Shown: positions 1 through 12,189 of the stretch, piece after piece
Numbering within the stretch: the first letter of the stretch is position 1
How the letters are laid out: each line of letters opens with the position of its first letter
Source of the DNA: Pseudopyrenochaeta lycopersici
Taxonomy: Eukaryota > Ascomycota > Dothideomycetes > Pleosporales > Pseudopyrenochaetaceae
Assembly: GCA_003313425.1 (NCBI GenBank)
Contig: NHZP01000031.1
Span: forward strand, 124,001-188,000
DNA: 64,000 nucleotides
Reading direction: 5' to 3'
Position numbers and translations under genes: made by a program
The notes under the pieces: generated by a model
The model's input: the letters and a program-made list of their open reading frames with translations, nothing else
The model's database searches: none
What the model was told of the DNA's origin: nothing

Positions 1-673
1 ATGTTGAATGCCCGCCACACAAATCATTGAAATGGTACTCTGAACATCTTCAGGCACAGTCATAGCTTTCTTGCAAAACGCTGAAGTCGCTATATTTGAG
101 TTAGCTTTTCTCCAGCCACCAAACCCCAACCCCGATCTACAATCAACATCCGACTATAAGTGGGTTGCATACCTTGCGTTGTGCCTGCAATCCTGCAAGT
201 TATGTACAGATTACTTCCTCGCTGCAGACATCGCGCACAGTAAGCATCTATCAACCAAATGAACGTCGAAGTCTGACTGACTTTGTTGCTTCTTTTTTGT
301 AGTCAGTATGCCCTCTATGCTTATATTTATGTATTGTATCAAGGTCATCTACAAGCTCTCCACACTACAAGATCCATTGTGGGATAAATCCATAGCGTGG
401 GCAACTGTTGACCTCGTTCAGTGCCTTCAGCAAGCCGCCGCAAATACAGAGCGATGCAACGCCAAGTTGAAGGAGCAGATGGGTGAAGACAGTGTGCTGT
501 CTGCCGCCGCTGAGACCATGAGGAGTACGGCGCCAAACTGGCGAATACCGGAACAGATTATTGCGAAGGACAGTTCTGCAGCCGTGGAGGTGTGGGAGAG
601 CGCCGAAAGAGTTGATGTGTCAACAATGGACTTGCCAGATCATTTTTGGATGGATGGAACGTTCAATTTTTGA
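1..673 (+). CDS. Zn2Cys6-type fungal transcription factor, C-terminal part (partial)
   Basis: This is the 3' end of a gene that begins before the window. An upstream coding stretch ends at 239. An intron at 240-302 (GTAAGC...TTTGTAG) is followed by a final exon 303-673 ending in TGA, and the reading frame is kept across the junction. The protein is a helical, Leu/Cys-rich segment followed by a Trp/Asp-rich tail ending in LPDHFWMDGTFNF. That pattern resembles the C terminus of fungal-specific Zn-cluster regulators (Fungal_trans region). The DNA-binding cluster itself lies outside the window. A stop at 41-43 in this frame suggests another intron ending near 53. The next gene downstream is an efflux pump on the same strand, a common regulator-transporter pairing. 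The family call is inference; the reading frame and intron are seen directly. Confidence 0.6.
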
Positions 674-1013
674 GCGCGTTAGGAACTACAATCTCGCTAT
701 TATAATCTTGAACTCAAGTCATGAAAAATTGTAAGCAACAAACCCTTTATTTCATCGTCTAGTGCATCGCGGAGCCGTAAGTATCATATTGGAAGGCTCC
801 GACATTAGCGTGGTTTGCTAATTCCTACAACTGCGGGTGCATGGTGAGGAGCGGGAAGGTGGAATTGAAATCCGAATCCCGCTTGTGCAACGAAATGACT
901 GGCCATGCAACGCTATAACAACTCGATTATCTCTATTCTTGAATTTGCTTTATTTTCTTTTCTTGCTTTTTTCCCCATAAGTTGTCTTTACCCTAAATTC
1001 GCCGCTGTTTGCA
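674..1013. other. Intergenic, promoter side of the MFS gene
   Basis: No coding potential or RNA gene is seen. The stretch must hold the 3' end of the regulator gene and the promoter of the pump. Confidence 0.6.
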
Positions 1014-2881
1014 ATGGTATCGATGAGATCCAAACTCAACCCAATGCCACAAAAATCACTAAATACTTCACAGGATGCATTGGCTAACAACAAGACTGCA
1101 CGAGAGAAGCAGCATCTGAACGGGCTCAAGCTCCTCATTTTGCTTGGGAGCTTGATGCTTGTTACCTTTCTTGTAATGCTAGACACTTCGATTATCGGTA
1201 CCGCTATACCTCGAATCACTAGCGAGTTCCACTCTCTCTCTGATGTGGGTTGGTACGTCGGGGCATACACACTCGCCGCGTAGGTGTTCAACGTACAGCT
1301 TCTCCAAACATGAGCGACTGACAAGTCATGCCAGGGCTACACTTCAACCCTTGTCTGGAAAACTTTACACATATTTTCACACCAAGGCCGTATATCTTGG
1401 CTTTGTATTCACATTCGAAGTCGGTTCCCTCGTTTGCGGCCTTGCAAGATCTTCGGCGATCTTCATCATTGGCAGAGCTATTGCAGGTTTTGGTGCGTCT
1501 GGCCTCGTCAACGGCGCTATGACGATTCTCTCAGGTGGAGTACCACTTGAAAAGAGCCCATTATACACGGGTTTACTTCTTGGGATAGCACAAGTGGGCG
1601 TTGTCGCTGGTCCGCTCCTCGGCGGTGTCCTTACCGAACATGCAACGTGGCGATGGTGTTTTTTTATGAACTTGCCAATTGGAGGCCTAGCAGCGCTTGT
1701 ATTGGCTTTTATCCGTGTCCCTGAGGTTGCGGCCAGATTTGCATTCTCCCGTGACCTGGTTCGAAAGATTATACCAGAGCTCGACCTCTTTGGTTTCGCA
1801 CTGTTTGTTCCAGCCGCCATCATGCTCCTCCTCGCCTTACAATTTGGAAGTGGCAACACACACCCATGGAACAGTGGCACTATTATCGGGCTCTTTGTTG
1901 GTTTCGGAATTTTTTCTATCCTGTTTGTCTTGTGGGAGCGCAGAATGGGTAAAATGGCGATGATTCCTACTATCATGCTCAGCAGGCGCATTGTATGGAC
2001 AAGCTGTATGTTCGGTACGTGCATCATGGGCTGCATGATCGTTGCGAGCAATTGGATGCCGACGTATTTCCAGGCTGTGAAGGGCGAAGAACCGTTATTG
2101 AGCGGTTTCCATGTATTACCAAGTATCTTGGGCCAATTGTTAGTTGTCGTGATATCTGGAGCTGCAGGTACATATGTAATGTTTTTCACAAGAGGGACGT
2201 AACTGACAGAATGCAGTATCGAGACAGGGATATTATCTTCCCTGGGCCTTGTTTAGCGGTAGCGTAACAGCGGTCGGCAACGGTCTCGTCTCTACGTTTA
2301 CCGTATCAACCAGTGTCGGGCAATGGATTGGATACCAGATCGTAATGGGGGCTGGTCGAGGAGCGGGCATGCAAATGGTATTTCGCCCCACTATCTGCCT
2401 CAAAAAACTCTACACAAATCAAATCATTGATCTATCATAGTCTCTGATCGCAGTCCAAAATGACGTGCATTCTACCCAGATCCCCGTAGCAATCGCCTTG
2501 CTTATATTCTTCCAGAATCTTGGGACCTCGATTATCATTGTAGTCAGCAACGCTCTCTTTGCTCAGACGCTTATTTCCACTATCCCGAAGTATGCACCCT
2601 CCATCCCTCCTAAAGTGGCACTCGATGCTGGTTCTGGTGCCAGTGCAGTGCGGAATCTTGTTATTGGCCATGAAGAAGACCTAGATGGGGTATTGAGGGC
2701 GTATTCGGAGAGCTTGAGGAATGTTTTCTACTTCTTGGTTGGTTTGGCAACATTGGCAGTCTTTCTAAGTATGGGTATGGGTTGGAAAGATGTCAGAACG
2801 ATGAAGGTTGAAGATAACAAACCCCACAGTGCCTCAGTGGAATGTAAAGGTGGTGGAATCAAGAAGAATGGCGAGGTTTGA
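1014..2881 (+). CDS. MFS drug/toxin efflux transporter (DHA2-type, 14 TM)
   Basis: Four exons: 1014-1279, 1335-2167, 2217-2377 and 2441-2881. The introns are 55, 49 and 63 bp, all GT-AG, with phases that join exactly to give 566 residues. The N terminus has the family signature [16 protein letters not shown], and exon 2 opens with [11 protein letters not shown], typical of fungal DHA2 pumps. [12 protein letters not shown] motif and [13 protein letters not shown] (motif C region) follow. Exon 3 carries [20 protein letters not shown], and exon 4 carries [18 protein letters not shown]. Such proton-driven exporters sit in the plasma membrane and expel toxins, fungicides or self-made metabolites; aflatoxin and HC-toxin pumps belong to this family. 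The substrate cannot be read from sequence. ATG 1014 is used; ATG 1023 is an alternative start. Confidence 0.92.
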
Positions 2882-3288
2882 AGGGTCTCATATTCACGGT
2901 TCTGAATCATATCATATGCGAAAGAGGTTATGGAAGACCTACAATTACATGGACAACTTGTGGCCCTTTCTCACACAATCTCCCTTGGCTCCCTCGTCGA
3001 TCATGTGGTGATTTGAATGAGTCTGATCAATTCAGCGTTTGGTTGCGAAGTTACGAACGCCGAATTATAAAAATCCAAACACTTGTTAAAAAGGTTGAAA
3101 TTTCCCTCCAGGTCACCATAACACTACGCTGAGATAAAACGACAATTCATTGATATGGCTACCAAATCAGTAGCGGTCCCAAAGAACTCGTCTTTGGGGA
3201 TTAAAACACCCTGCCAACAACAAAGGCCTCGAAGATCATATCGTCAAGTACTCTCTGTTCGATCACGCCGCCAAATCTAATGCCGCAA
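2882..3288. other. Intergenic between convergent genes
   Basis: This is shared 3' space between the MFS gene (+) and the bZIP gene (-). Nothing else is seen. Confidence 0.6.
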
Positions 3289-4766
3289 TCAGTCTCGCAG
3301 TTCACGACAATAAGGAACTACTAACCCATAGCACTTAACATGTACAACCAACTTCTCTTTCAGACGCTCCCACCTAGCAACCTCTAATTCTGCATACTGT
3401 GCATGCCGTCGAATGCAGTCCCAAGCTTGTACGGGAGTTACCTGACCGTCTTCCAGCGACACGGCCTGAGAGAGCTCCAAAAGTCGTTCGATACCTGCTC
3501 CAGGTACTTGCCAAGCTAAAGAAGACGAAATCCGCGTGCCGCTTGGGTCAGGGTGGTGGTGCAACAGACATGCACTGACGGTGAGTGCATGGCCTGTGGA
3601 GGAAGGCGTACGCGACGAATCTTCAACCTCAATATGGGATAAGCATGGGCTCTCGAGACTGAATGGTAGCTTAGCCTAATGTATTTGATGTTCATTTATA
3701 GCTTGATGTAAGGAGCCATGTTCGGGAAGAGAAAGTCGAGAAAGTCGGGATGGGATGGAACTTACGTCAATACAAAGTCCATGCCAACGGCTGTGGGGTC
3801 AAGATCACGAAGACATAATTGAGGGTCTTTCGGAACGGATAAAGTGCCTGACGCTGAAGCCGTACCATAGTGGCGAGTACTAGTGTCAGAGTAGGGAAAA
3901 CCTGATAGGGATTCAGTCAGGCCGAAACTGTAGTGGTAGATAAACTCATCGTACAAGCAAATTTGTGTAACCCTTCTGCTGTGGAAGGTGCGCTCGCTGG
4001 GTAACTGTCCGATGTAATCGTTTCCATATGCTCTTCAGAGTGCTGCTTATGTTGAAGCTGAGGAACGGTTCTTTGAAAATAAATCTGCTTTCGACGATTC
4101 TTTTTCTTCCCATCTTGGGTAATTCTAAGTGTAAAGCTCGATTCTGGGCTATTGCTGCTCTTGTTTTTCGACCTCGCCTCCCCATTCGATGAGACTAGCT
4201 GATGAGCACTCTCGGGGTTGGTGGATGCTATTACTGGAACGCCATGTTTTGGTAGCAGCGCCTTGAGCATGCTAATCTCTGCATACAGCGTCTTCGTCTC
4301 TTGCAGAATTCTTGCCTCATTGGCACGGAGTTGGACGACTTCGGCTTCTAGAGATGCTATGTATGCTTCTTTGCGCTCGCGATGGGTCCTGACAGTAACC
4401 ATAGTTAGGGCAAATAACGATAGCAGGTAGTATTCCAGGATCAGCTTTTGCAGGTCTGGGGTCCTACCTTTGCGCTTTTCGGACTTGCTCTTTCCTTTTT
4501 TGTTGTGGGTTTTGTGGTTCGCGAGGGCGGCCTTGTTGTACACCTGAACTCGTCCATTAGTTGGTCATCCATCTGTTTCGGTATTATGGAGGTGCTTAAT
4601 TATCAATAAAAAAGACATTCGAGTGCAATTATGTCAAAATCTGGGTGACAGCCAATCGCCAAGGATGATTTTGATAAACTACTAATCAGATGCTGGAAAC
4701 GGAAGCACAAGACTTACCTCGCGAGTCCCTCTCACCACCCTTGTAAGCTTTGAACGAAAACCGCAT
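3289..4766 (-). CDS. bZIP transcription factor (five exons)
   Basis: The model joins exon 1 at 4766-4718 (starts MRFSFKAYKGGE), exon 2 at 4543-4468, exon 3 from 4388, exon 4 ending at 3766, and exon 5 at 3658-3289. Introns 4717-4544, 4467-4389 and 3765-3659 have clear GT/AG ends and matching phases. One further intron lies roughly between 4235 and 4031; its donor could not be fixed (4172 with acceptor 4033 is one in-frame choice). Across exons 2 and 3 the basic region reads KRKEQVRKAQRTHRERKEAY. A leucine-zipper helix with IASLEAEVVQLRANEARI follows. The C-terminal half contains a conserved block (FIYHYSFGL, AVGMDFVLT, GHALTVSACLLHHHPDPSG) typical of a Dothideomycete bZIP family. It is nuclear, with unknown targets. 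It sits between an efflux pump and a secreted protein gene, which makes a local regulatory role possible but unproven. Confidence 0.85.
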
Positions 4767-5573
4767 CGGAAAGCACTTTCCGTGAAATATTTCAAATGCT
4801 TAGGTCACGAACCAGTGAATAGGGCCGTCTTTACCCGAAGACAAGCGGTTGAGCTAGAGTTGTTTGTTTGTGTGTGAATTCTGATCGTGAAGATGCTTGT
4901 GGTGATGACGGGGCCTGTAGGGTAGGTGCATTCGATACCTAGCAGCGTATAGAATAACTGACGCTCGCCCGCGTCCTGGCGAAATGAATTCAGGAGCCGT
5001 GCAATTCAGCGAACTAACATTTGTGACAGCCGATGTGAGACAATTGTGGCGAACGCCTTTTGGCCTCTCAACCTACTCTTCCTTTGTAGGTAATTGCTTT
5101 GAGATCAGGATTTCCTTTTTGGGATGTAGTCTGTCTGATAAGCGTTCCAGTTCTTGGAGACATGACCTGACACAGGTACTGTTTCGCATGTGGTGCACTG
5201 CGCAATTGAACCAACCACTCCTACCAATCGTATGCTTGGAACATCATTATCGAGAGACGGGTAGACTTGTTCTCCACCTTTAGCTCTCCGCGACTACGGC
5301 AAGGATGTATCCTTGTCCATTTAGTTCATTGCGCCCGTTTAGGAAATCCAGATCGGATAATCAACTTTTCTGGATTTGTGAAGATGATGGGGGTTTTCCA
5401 TCTTACCAACTGTATAAAAGAATGACGATTCAGCTATGAGAGCCTGAGCATAGCAGCTGGTCTCTTCATTGCTTTCTCGCCTTCACAATTTTTTACCTTA
5501 TTTTTTGACAAGCTACGGGATCAATCCCCTAGTCCGACAAACTTCAACGACTCGGACACCACTTTTGTATAAA
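4767..5573. other. Divergent promoter region, bZIP / secreted propeller gene
   Basis: No supportable gene. An isolated open frame at 4984-5283 has no recognisable domain. A TATA-like box is listed separately. Confidence 0.5.
5413..5419 (+). promoter_or_regulatory. TATA-like box upstream of the secreted propeller gene
   Basis: TATAAAA lies about 155 bp upstream of ATG 5574, a plausible distance for a fungal gene with a moderate 5' leader. Function is inferred from sequence alone. Confidence 0.4.
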
Positions 5574-6899
5574 ATGTCTAAATTGTTTCGAATAACCATT
5601 TTCACCTTTGCTCTACTCTTATCCTCTGTGGTAGCAGCACCTACTCAACGACAAGGACCGAACAGCAAAAGCTGCACACAGCAAATGCAGCAAAGTTCGA
5701 GTTCTGTTTCTACCGGCAAAGCTATCTATTTCCTGACCAATGATGCTCAAAATGCTGTCGTTGCGCTCCCGATTGGGGACAATGGCATGGTTTCCAAAGG
5801 CACTGTCACCAAGACTGGCGGCGCTGGATCAAATTCCATCGACGGCGCCACGAATCAGAAAGCGGTGCCAGATGCCTTGATCGGACAGTCCGCCTTGACT
5901 GTTATAGGACGTGTAAGTTATACTATCTGACTAGACAGTATATTAAACGAGAAATCTTGATTGACATTTAGCATATAGTATTTATTCGCAGTGAATGCTG
6001 GTTCAAATAGCTTGACAATGATGGCCATATCAGCCAATGATCCTACATCACTGTCCATGATCGGTCAACCCGTTGCGATACCCGGCGAATTCCCCAACAC
6101 TGTCTCTGCCTCAGCAAAGCACAACCTAGCCTGTGTTGGCACTACTGGCGCTGTAGCTGGCATCTCGTGCGCGAGCTTTACAAAGCAAGGTCTAGGCAAA
6201 ATGGACGCTCTTCGTCCTTTTGATATTGGTCAGACAACACCTCCTGTAGGACCTACCAACACCGTCTCTCATACTTTCTTCTCCGACGATGAATCGGCCC
6301 TTCTCACTACTGTGAAGGGCGACCCGGCTGTGAACAACACTGGATTCATGTCCATTTTTCCTGTTCAACAATCTGCTGGTGGAGCCGCTTGCCTCTCGAC
6401 AAAAGACACACGCAGCTCTCCTGCCGGGACAGCCGTGTTATTTGGGTCAGCTATCATTCCAAATGATCCGTCTTCCGTATTCGTGACTGATGCTTCCTTC
6501 GGCGCTGCTGTCATGTCTCTCCGCGACAACAATGAAGTGTCCGTCGTACGCGCCCAGTCCATCGACGGGCAGAAAGCAACATGTTGGGCTACGGTCTCCA
6601 GCGTAACAAAGAGCGCATTCGTGACGGACGTTGGGGTGAATCGTGTCGTGGAGATGAGCTTGAAAGATGCGAGTATCATCGCGCAGCTTGATCTCACTGC
6701 AAATGGCGACCCGGGTTTAATTGATTTGAAGGCTGCGGGCAATTTTGTATATGCTTTGTCGCCGGGCAATGGGACAACTGGGGCAGCGGTTACTGTATTG
6801 GACATTTCTGGTGGGCAAGGGACAATGAAACAGCTGCAGCATTTCGAATTGGGTGGGATGGGAGGCAAAAATGCTCAAGGTATGGCTGTGATGCTATAA
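5574..6899 (+). CDS. Secreted beta-propeller protein (3-carboxymuconate cyclase / lactonase-like)
   Basis: Exons 5574-5912 and 5979-6899 are joined across a 66 bp intron (GTAAGT...ATATAG), restoring GRYLFAVNAGSNS and giving 419 residues. ATG 5574 was chosen over an upstream non-ATG start because it is followed by a clean signal peptide (SKLFRITIFTFALLLSSVVAA, cleavage near residue 20). The body has repeated short strands of the type YFLTNDAQNAVVALPI, YLFAVNAGSNSLT, VFVTDASFGAAV and SAFVTDVGVNRVVEMSL. This is the blade rhythm of seven-bladed lactonase-type propellers, often annotated as 3-carboxymuconate cyclase-like in fungi (the Sporothrix Gp70 group). Export to the cell surface or medium is expected. 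Enzymatic activity is not evident from the sequence; an adhesin or wall role is equally possible. Confidence 0.75.
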
Positions 6900-7273
6900 G
6901 AAGGGCCCACAAAAGTGTGTTGTTAGTTTTAATAACATAATTAGCCGCTGTATGCCGAATCTCCATCCTGGTAACCTCGAGAATATTCCGTGTAATTATG
7001 ACTTTCTTATGCTGACTGCAGCGCTTGGCTGACCCCGCAAAACATCGACAGTGGTGAAGATGGCCTGTTAGAATGCATTAAGATGGTGAGCCTTGTCATA
7101 CTCTTCCTTCCTCTCTCTCGCTGGATCATCGAACCATTACATATTCCATTGCCGTGGTATGTTGTTTCATGAAAGTATCCCAAATCACGAAAGTTGGTAC
7201 AGACGAGGCTGAACGCGCGGTTGATACAAGTCTTACGAAACCATTTTGGACTTATTTGATCCTCTTTGAAAGT
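6900..7273. other. Intergenic, P450 promoter
   Basis: No gene is seen. The P450 reading frame stays open upstream to about 7154, but that part shows no P450-like character. Confidence 0.5.
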
Positions 7274-9059
7274 ATGGGAGCCATTCTCACATCTCGTACC
7301 GGGCTCGTCCTCGCTGGCGTCGTAATCGTAACTCTGCATGTGCTTCTGAAAGTCATCCGTCCAAAGCCTATTCCTGGCATCCCATACAACCGTGATGCTG
7401 CAAACAAGCTATTCGGCGATGTTATGGAGATGGCTAGCTATGTTCTTCGTACCAGGCGTGTTTTTGTGAGTTATTTTGCAATCCGGCTCAATTTACTTGG
7501 TGAAGTCTGACTCCGACTAGTGCTGGCTCACCTCGCTCACAGAACGCCACCGAAGTCCCATCGTGCAAGCGTTCATTAAACCCGGCGCACTACCCTGGGT
7601 GATTATTACAGATCCTTTTGAAAGTCAGGATATTCTCGTTAGGCGGACGAAAGAGTTCGACAGAAGCGGCTTCTTTGGTGAGCTAATAGGCGGAATATTG
7701 CCTGAGCAACACATCCAATTCCTATCGACAGATAGTCGTTTCAGAAACAATCGGAATTTAATCAATCATTTGATGGCTCCAACATTCATCAATGAAGTTA
7801 GCGCACCGGAAGTGTTCAAGTCCATTGAGACGTTGATCAAAGTGTGGCAGGCGAAATGTGGAAGAGCGAAGGGCCGCCCATTTGAAGCCCACGGCGATAT
7901 TACGTATGCGGCACTCGACGCCATTTTCGCAAGTTCGTTTGGACTGCCTGAGGAAGAGAGCTGTACAATTCGGCGTCTTGATGCTATGACGAAACATGCG
8001 ACCGAAGTTTCCGAAAATATTGATACGCCGGTGGACTTTCCTGATGCCATCGTTCCAGACATCTTCTCCGCCGTTTTGACGCTGGCGAACTCGGTCACAC
8101 ACACACAATTCTCCCCAGCCCCTCGACTTACCTCATGGGCATTGAGGAAGATGCCTTACATGAGGAGGGCTACTGCGATCAAAGATCAGTATATTCGCGA
8201 GAAAGTTGATGATTTTATCCACCTCCTCAACCGTGGTCTAGATAAGCCACACAGTGCACTGCAGTCAGTCCTCTCCCGTGAGAAAGATGTTGCAATGAAG
8301 GAAGGTAGGCAGCCAAATTACCGCAGTCGAGCCATTGCGGACGAGTTCTTCGGCTTTATGATGGCCGGGCACGACACAACAGCCACGACTGTAGCGTGGG
8401 GTGTCAAACTACTTACGGATCACCCTTCGGCACAAGATCGTCTTCGCTCTGATCTACATCGTGCGCTTCCGCATGCGCTTGAGACAAAACGAGCACCGAC
8501 GTATGTTGAGCTTACGAGAGTTTCGATACCGTATCTCGACGCGGTTGTTGAAGAGGTTTTGCGGCATGCGAACACAATCGCGTTTGTGGTGAGGCAGACA
8601 TTGCAGGATACTATTGTGCTCGGCCGACGGATTCCGAAGGGGACAGACATTTTCCTCATGGCGAATGGCGCCGGCTACCTTGAGGCCAACATGCCTCTGT
8701 CCTCTTCCGACATACGAAGCACCAATGCTCAGCCATCCTCGCGGAAAGCACTCACAGGCCTCTGGGATGACTCCTCTATCTCCTTGTTCCAGCCTGAGCG
8801 CTGGCTCAAGACTCACCCTGTGACAAGCGCAGAATCGTTCGATCCAATGGCTGGCCCAAGTCTTCCATTTGGTTTAGGCCCGAGGGGATGCTTTGGTAAG
8901 AAGCTTGCTCTGCAGGCGCTGAAGATGCAGTTTGCGTTGATAGTCTGGCATTTCAGGTTGCTAAAGTGTCCAAAGGCGTTGAGTGGTTATGAAGCGGTGC
9001 AAAAATTCGCCAGAGAACCTACCCAATGTTTTGTGCGGTTGGAGATGATAGCATTGTAA
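7274..9059 (+). CDS. Cytochrome P450 monooxygenase
   Basis: Exons 7274-7465 and 7521-9059 are separated by a 55 bp intron (GTGAGT...GACTAG, phase 0), giving 576 residues. ATG 7274 is chosen because the following segment (GLVLAGVVIVTLHVLL) is the usual N-terminal ER anchor, followed by a proline hinge RPKPIPGIPYN. Diagnostic elements are all present: I-helix AGHDTTATT (from about A346), K-helix ExxR as EEVLR (E409, R412), and the heme loop PFGLGPRGCFGKK with the ligand Cys521. It should be an ER-bound haem-thiolate oxygenase fed by the cell's P450 reductase. Family and substrate cannot be assigned. The length is slightly above the usual 500-530. It lies downstream of the efflux pump and bZIP genes without a core biosynthetic enzyme in view. 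Confidence 0.92.
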
Positions 9060-9715
9060 GCTGGGCCGTCAATCACTCCCGGCTCTTGGACGGTATATGA
9101 GACTTGTTTTAGTCAGAACCCCGGAAATTACATGATACACTGCTAGGATGGGTGAATAGGAGAAGTCAGACAATAGAACCAGATGCGCCGGTAATCTACG
9201 GGGAGCGAAGGATGCGGCGTTTGGTGGCTGACTGTGCCGGCGCTCGAATCCTCCCTTGCTACTGCCTGCCAAGCCGACAGGCACTCTGAGAGCTGAGAGC
9301 CTTGTCCAGTTAATAAAGAAAGGCAGGACCAAAATTTCGCATTCCATGTGAAGAAGTCGTTTGCCTGACAACAGGGATAAACAAGCCAACTGTCTCAAAA
9401 AGGGTTAGCCGAATGTCCTATCGATAAATCGCCCAATCCAGCCCCGCCGAACCGCTGAAGCATCGTCATCATCCCGGCCCGGAGTCGTTCGCGCTGTCAG
9501 CATAGCCACACAGGTTGAGCGGTTAATGAATAGTACCTGCAGTGATACCCGTAAGACACGCGTCCATCCTTGGTTGTCAAAATAGCGGCTGCCCCGGAAA
9601 CTTGACACTCTCCTTTGACTCCACCTGCCAAGCCTCGTGAGTACCAAGCACTGAGCTGAAAAGCTTCATTGTTACTGCTACATTCGTTCAAGCAACATTC
9701 GTTATTTAATTCGGC
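9060..9715. other. Intergenic, GH72 promoter
   Basis: No gene or repeat could be supported in this 656 bp stretch. Confidence 0.5.
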
Positions 9716-11406
9716 ATGAAGTTTGCTGGAAGATTGGCCTGCGCTGCGGCGGCACTGCTTGGTGGCGTGGCGGCAGCGAGCTATGATGATATCCCGGATA
9801 TCAAGGTCTATGGGCAGCATTTCTTCTATACGAACAATGGGTCGCAATTGTAGGCTCTGACTCGATGCAAATGGCATGGTCAGGTCGCTAATAGCCGTTC
9901 AGCTACCTCAAGGGCGTAGCATACCAGCAGAACTACCAGCCAAACGGCACCGCCAGCTCAGACGCTGGCTATACCGACCCGCTCGCTGATGGCACCGCCT
10001 GCCGACGAGACATTCCGTATCTGAAGCAGATCTATACCAATGTCCTCCGCGTATATGCCATCGATCCTACCAAGAACCATGATGATTGCATGGCGCAATT
10101 GGCGAGCGCTGACATCTACGTGATTGCAGATCTGGGAGAACCCGGCACTTCGATCAGGTCGAATGATCCGGAGTGGGATGTTACGCTTTATCAGCGGTAC
10201 ACGGGCGTCATCGATGCGCTGTCCAAGTACAAGAATGTCATTGGTTTCTTCGCGGGGAACGAGAATGTCAGCTCTGGCAACCAGACGGCAGCAGCAGCGT
10301 TTGTTAAAGCCGCAGTGCGCGACACCAAGGGCTATATCGCCAGCCAAAACTACCGCAGCACACTGGGGGTCGGCTATGCCACAGCAGACGTACCTACCCG
10401 CAACGAGCTCGCGCATTATTTTGCTTGCCAGCCCGGCAACGCAGGAAACAAGACCTCCATCGACTTCTGGGGATACAACGTCTACTCCTGGTGCGGAGAC
10501 AGCGACTACGGGCGCTCATCCTATGGCGAACGTGTCGATTTCTTTTCTAACTACCCAGTCCCCGTTTTCTTTGCCGAATATGGATGTATCGAGGGTGTGG
10601 ATGGTGGTCCGACAAACCGTCCTTTCACCGAAGTTCAGGCACTCTTCGGTAACATGACGGGCGTCTTTAGCGGAGGCATCGTGTACGAATGGTTCATGGG
10701 CACTAACAACTACGGCCTCGTTGAGCTGTCAAACAACGGCGCCAGTGTATCGCCTTACCCAGACTTCACAAGCTTGCAAAACCAACTCGCATCCATCAGC
10801 CCGACCATTACCCAGAGCAGTGCCTATACACCCGCCAACTCAGCCCCAGCCTGCCCCTCTGTTGGAGGATCATGGCAGGCTCAAGCATCACCGCTCCCTC
10901 CAACCGTCAACCCGCAACTCTGCGCCTGCATGGTCAGCAGCTTGCAATGCAACATCAAATCCACAGACGAAGAGTCATATGCCGACGTCTTTGACTACAT
11001 CTGCGGTGCAAACCAAGCATACTGCGACGGCATCGCGCGAAACGCCACCACGGGTGACTTTGGTGGCTACTCTGGATGCGATCCCAAGGACCAGCTTGCC
11101 TTTGCCGCAAACCAGTACTACCTTGGCAACAGCAGACGCGCGGATGCGTGTAGCTTTGACGGCAAAGCGACTACGCAGAGCGCAACCACCGCAAGCAGTT
11201 GCGCGGCTTTGCTTTCCGCAGTGGGATCAGGTGGTACTGGTACGGTACCGACTGCTACTGGACGCGGTGGTTCGGCCGCAAGTTCGAGCTCAAAAGCCGC
11301 AGCCGCCATGCTCAATGCGCCCAAAGCCTTCGAACACGGTGGAGCGGTGATGGGTGTTTGGGCTACTGTGGCGCTGACGAGCTTACTTGGCATGCTTGTA
11401 CTATAG
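9716..11406 (+). CDS. 1,3-beta-glucanosyltransferase, GH72 with X8 (CBM43) module, GPI-anchored
   Basis: Exons 9716-9849 and 9903-11406 are joined across a 53 bp intron (GTAGGC...GTTCAG), restoring GSQFYLKGVAYQQNYQ and giving 545 residues. A signal peptide (KFAGRLACAAAALLGGVAAAS) starts the protein. The GH72 domain covers roughly residues 25-335. It has the acid/base glutamate in AGNENV (E165) and the nucleophile in FAEYGC (E270), plus the typical DFWGYNVYSWCG stretch. A Cys-rich X8 module follows (from CPSVGGSWQ to DACSF, about 360-455). A Ser/Thr-rich linker and a hydrophobic tail (GVWATVALTSLLGMLVL) indicate a GPI anchor. The enzyme cuts and rejoins beta-1,3-glucan chains, elongating them at the plasma membrane and wall. 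It belongs to the X8-containing (Gas1/Gel4-type) subgroup. Confidence 0.95.
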
Positions 11407-12189
11407 ACGCAATCATTTTCTGGGGTGATTAAGACGTAGATTGGTTTGTATGTGGTATGATGGGAATTTGTGATGCTTGAACGATTTCAAGAGCATGGCG
11501 TGAGGGATTTGGGGGGTTCTCTCTTTGGGGTTTTCTTTTTTTTTTCAAGTCCACTGACTGGGTTTACATACAACATTAATGTGAAATATGGAGTTTGTAT
11601 CAGCCCTTATTGTCAATGTGCATTTGCCATTGGCACTGGATCCGAAGTCTTCAGGTGATGCAGGTTACAGATTATACGTAAAGGGCAGAATAAGTACCGA
11701 CCGTAGTCGGCTGATTTGTTTCGACAATGGGTGAGTAGGTGACAAAGGGCAGCTTCCTGTTTACTTTGCGACATGTTAGAGTGGAGAGTATGTAAAAATC
11801 TTCACAATGGCCCGGGGTGTCTCTTTTGCTCCAACTCTTAATAACATTTAATGTCTATGAGCGGGGCTATATATCATCGCTTCAGTAGCGATTGTTTATA
11901 CTCGACCACATTCTCCACTCGAGTGGATGGAGTTTTCAGACACGGATGAGAAAGAAAGCAACCAAGATTTAGCGTAGGCACGTGCGACATCTTACATATG
12001 CCAGCCCCTGAAGCGATGATGTACACGATGCAGAAGGACGCCGAAAGATACAATATCCCTGACGCCGCGCTACGCTCTAGGCTGAAAAACCGAAAGTAGG
12101 ATAGATCGCTCGGAAAGTTTGAAGATCATGGCTGTGAAAATGTCGCAGTACGCGAATCAACCAAGATCCATCCCATCTGCAGCCCTTTC
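11407..12189. other. Intergenic between convergent genes
   Basis: About 780 bp with no supportable gene. It contains the 3' ends of the GH72 gene and of the low-complexity protein gene. Confidence 0.5.

Noticed and set aside
4984..5283. 99-codon open frame between the bZIP and propeller genes
   Set aside because: No recognisable domain and no splice continuation; probably promoter sequence.
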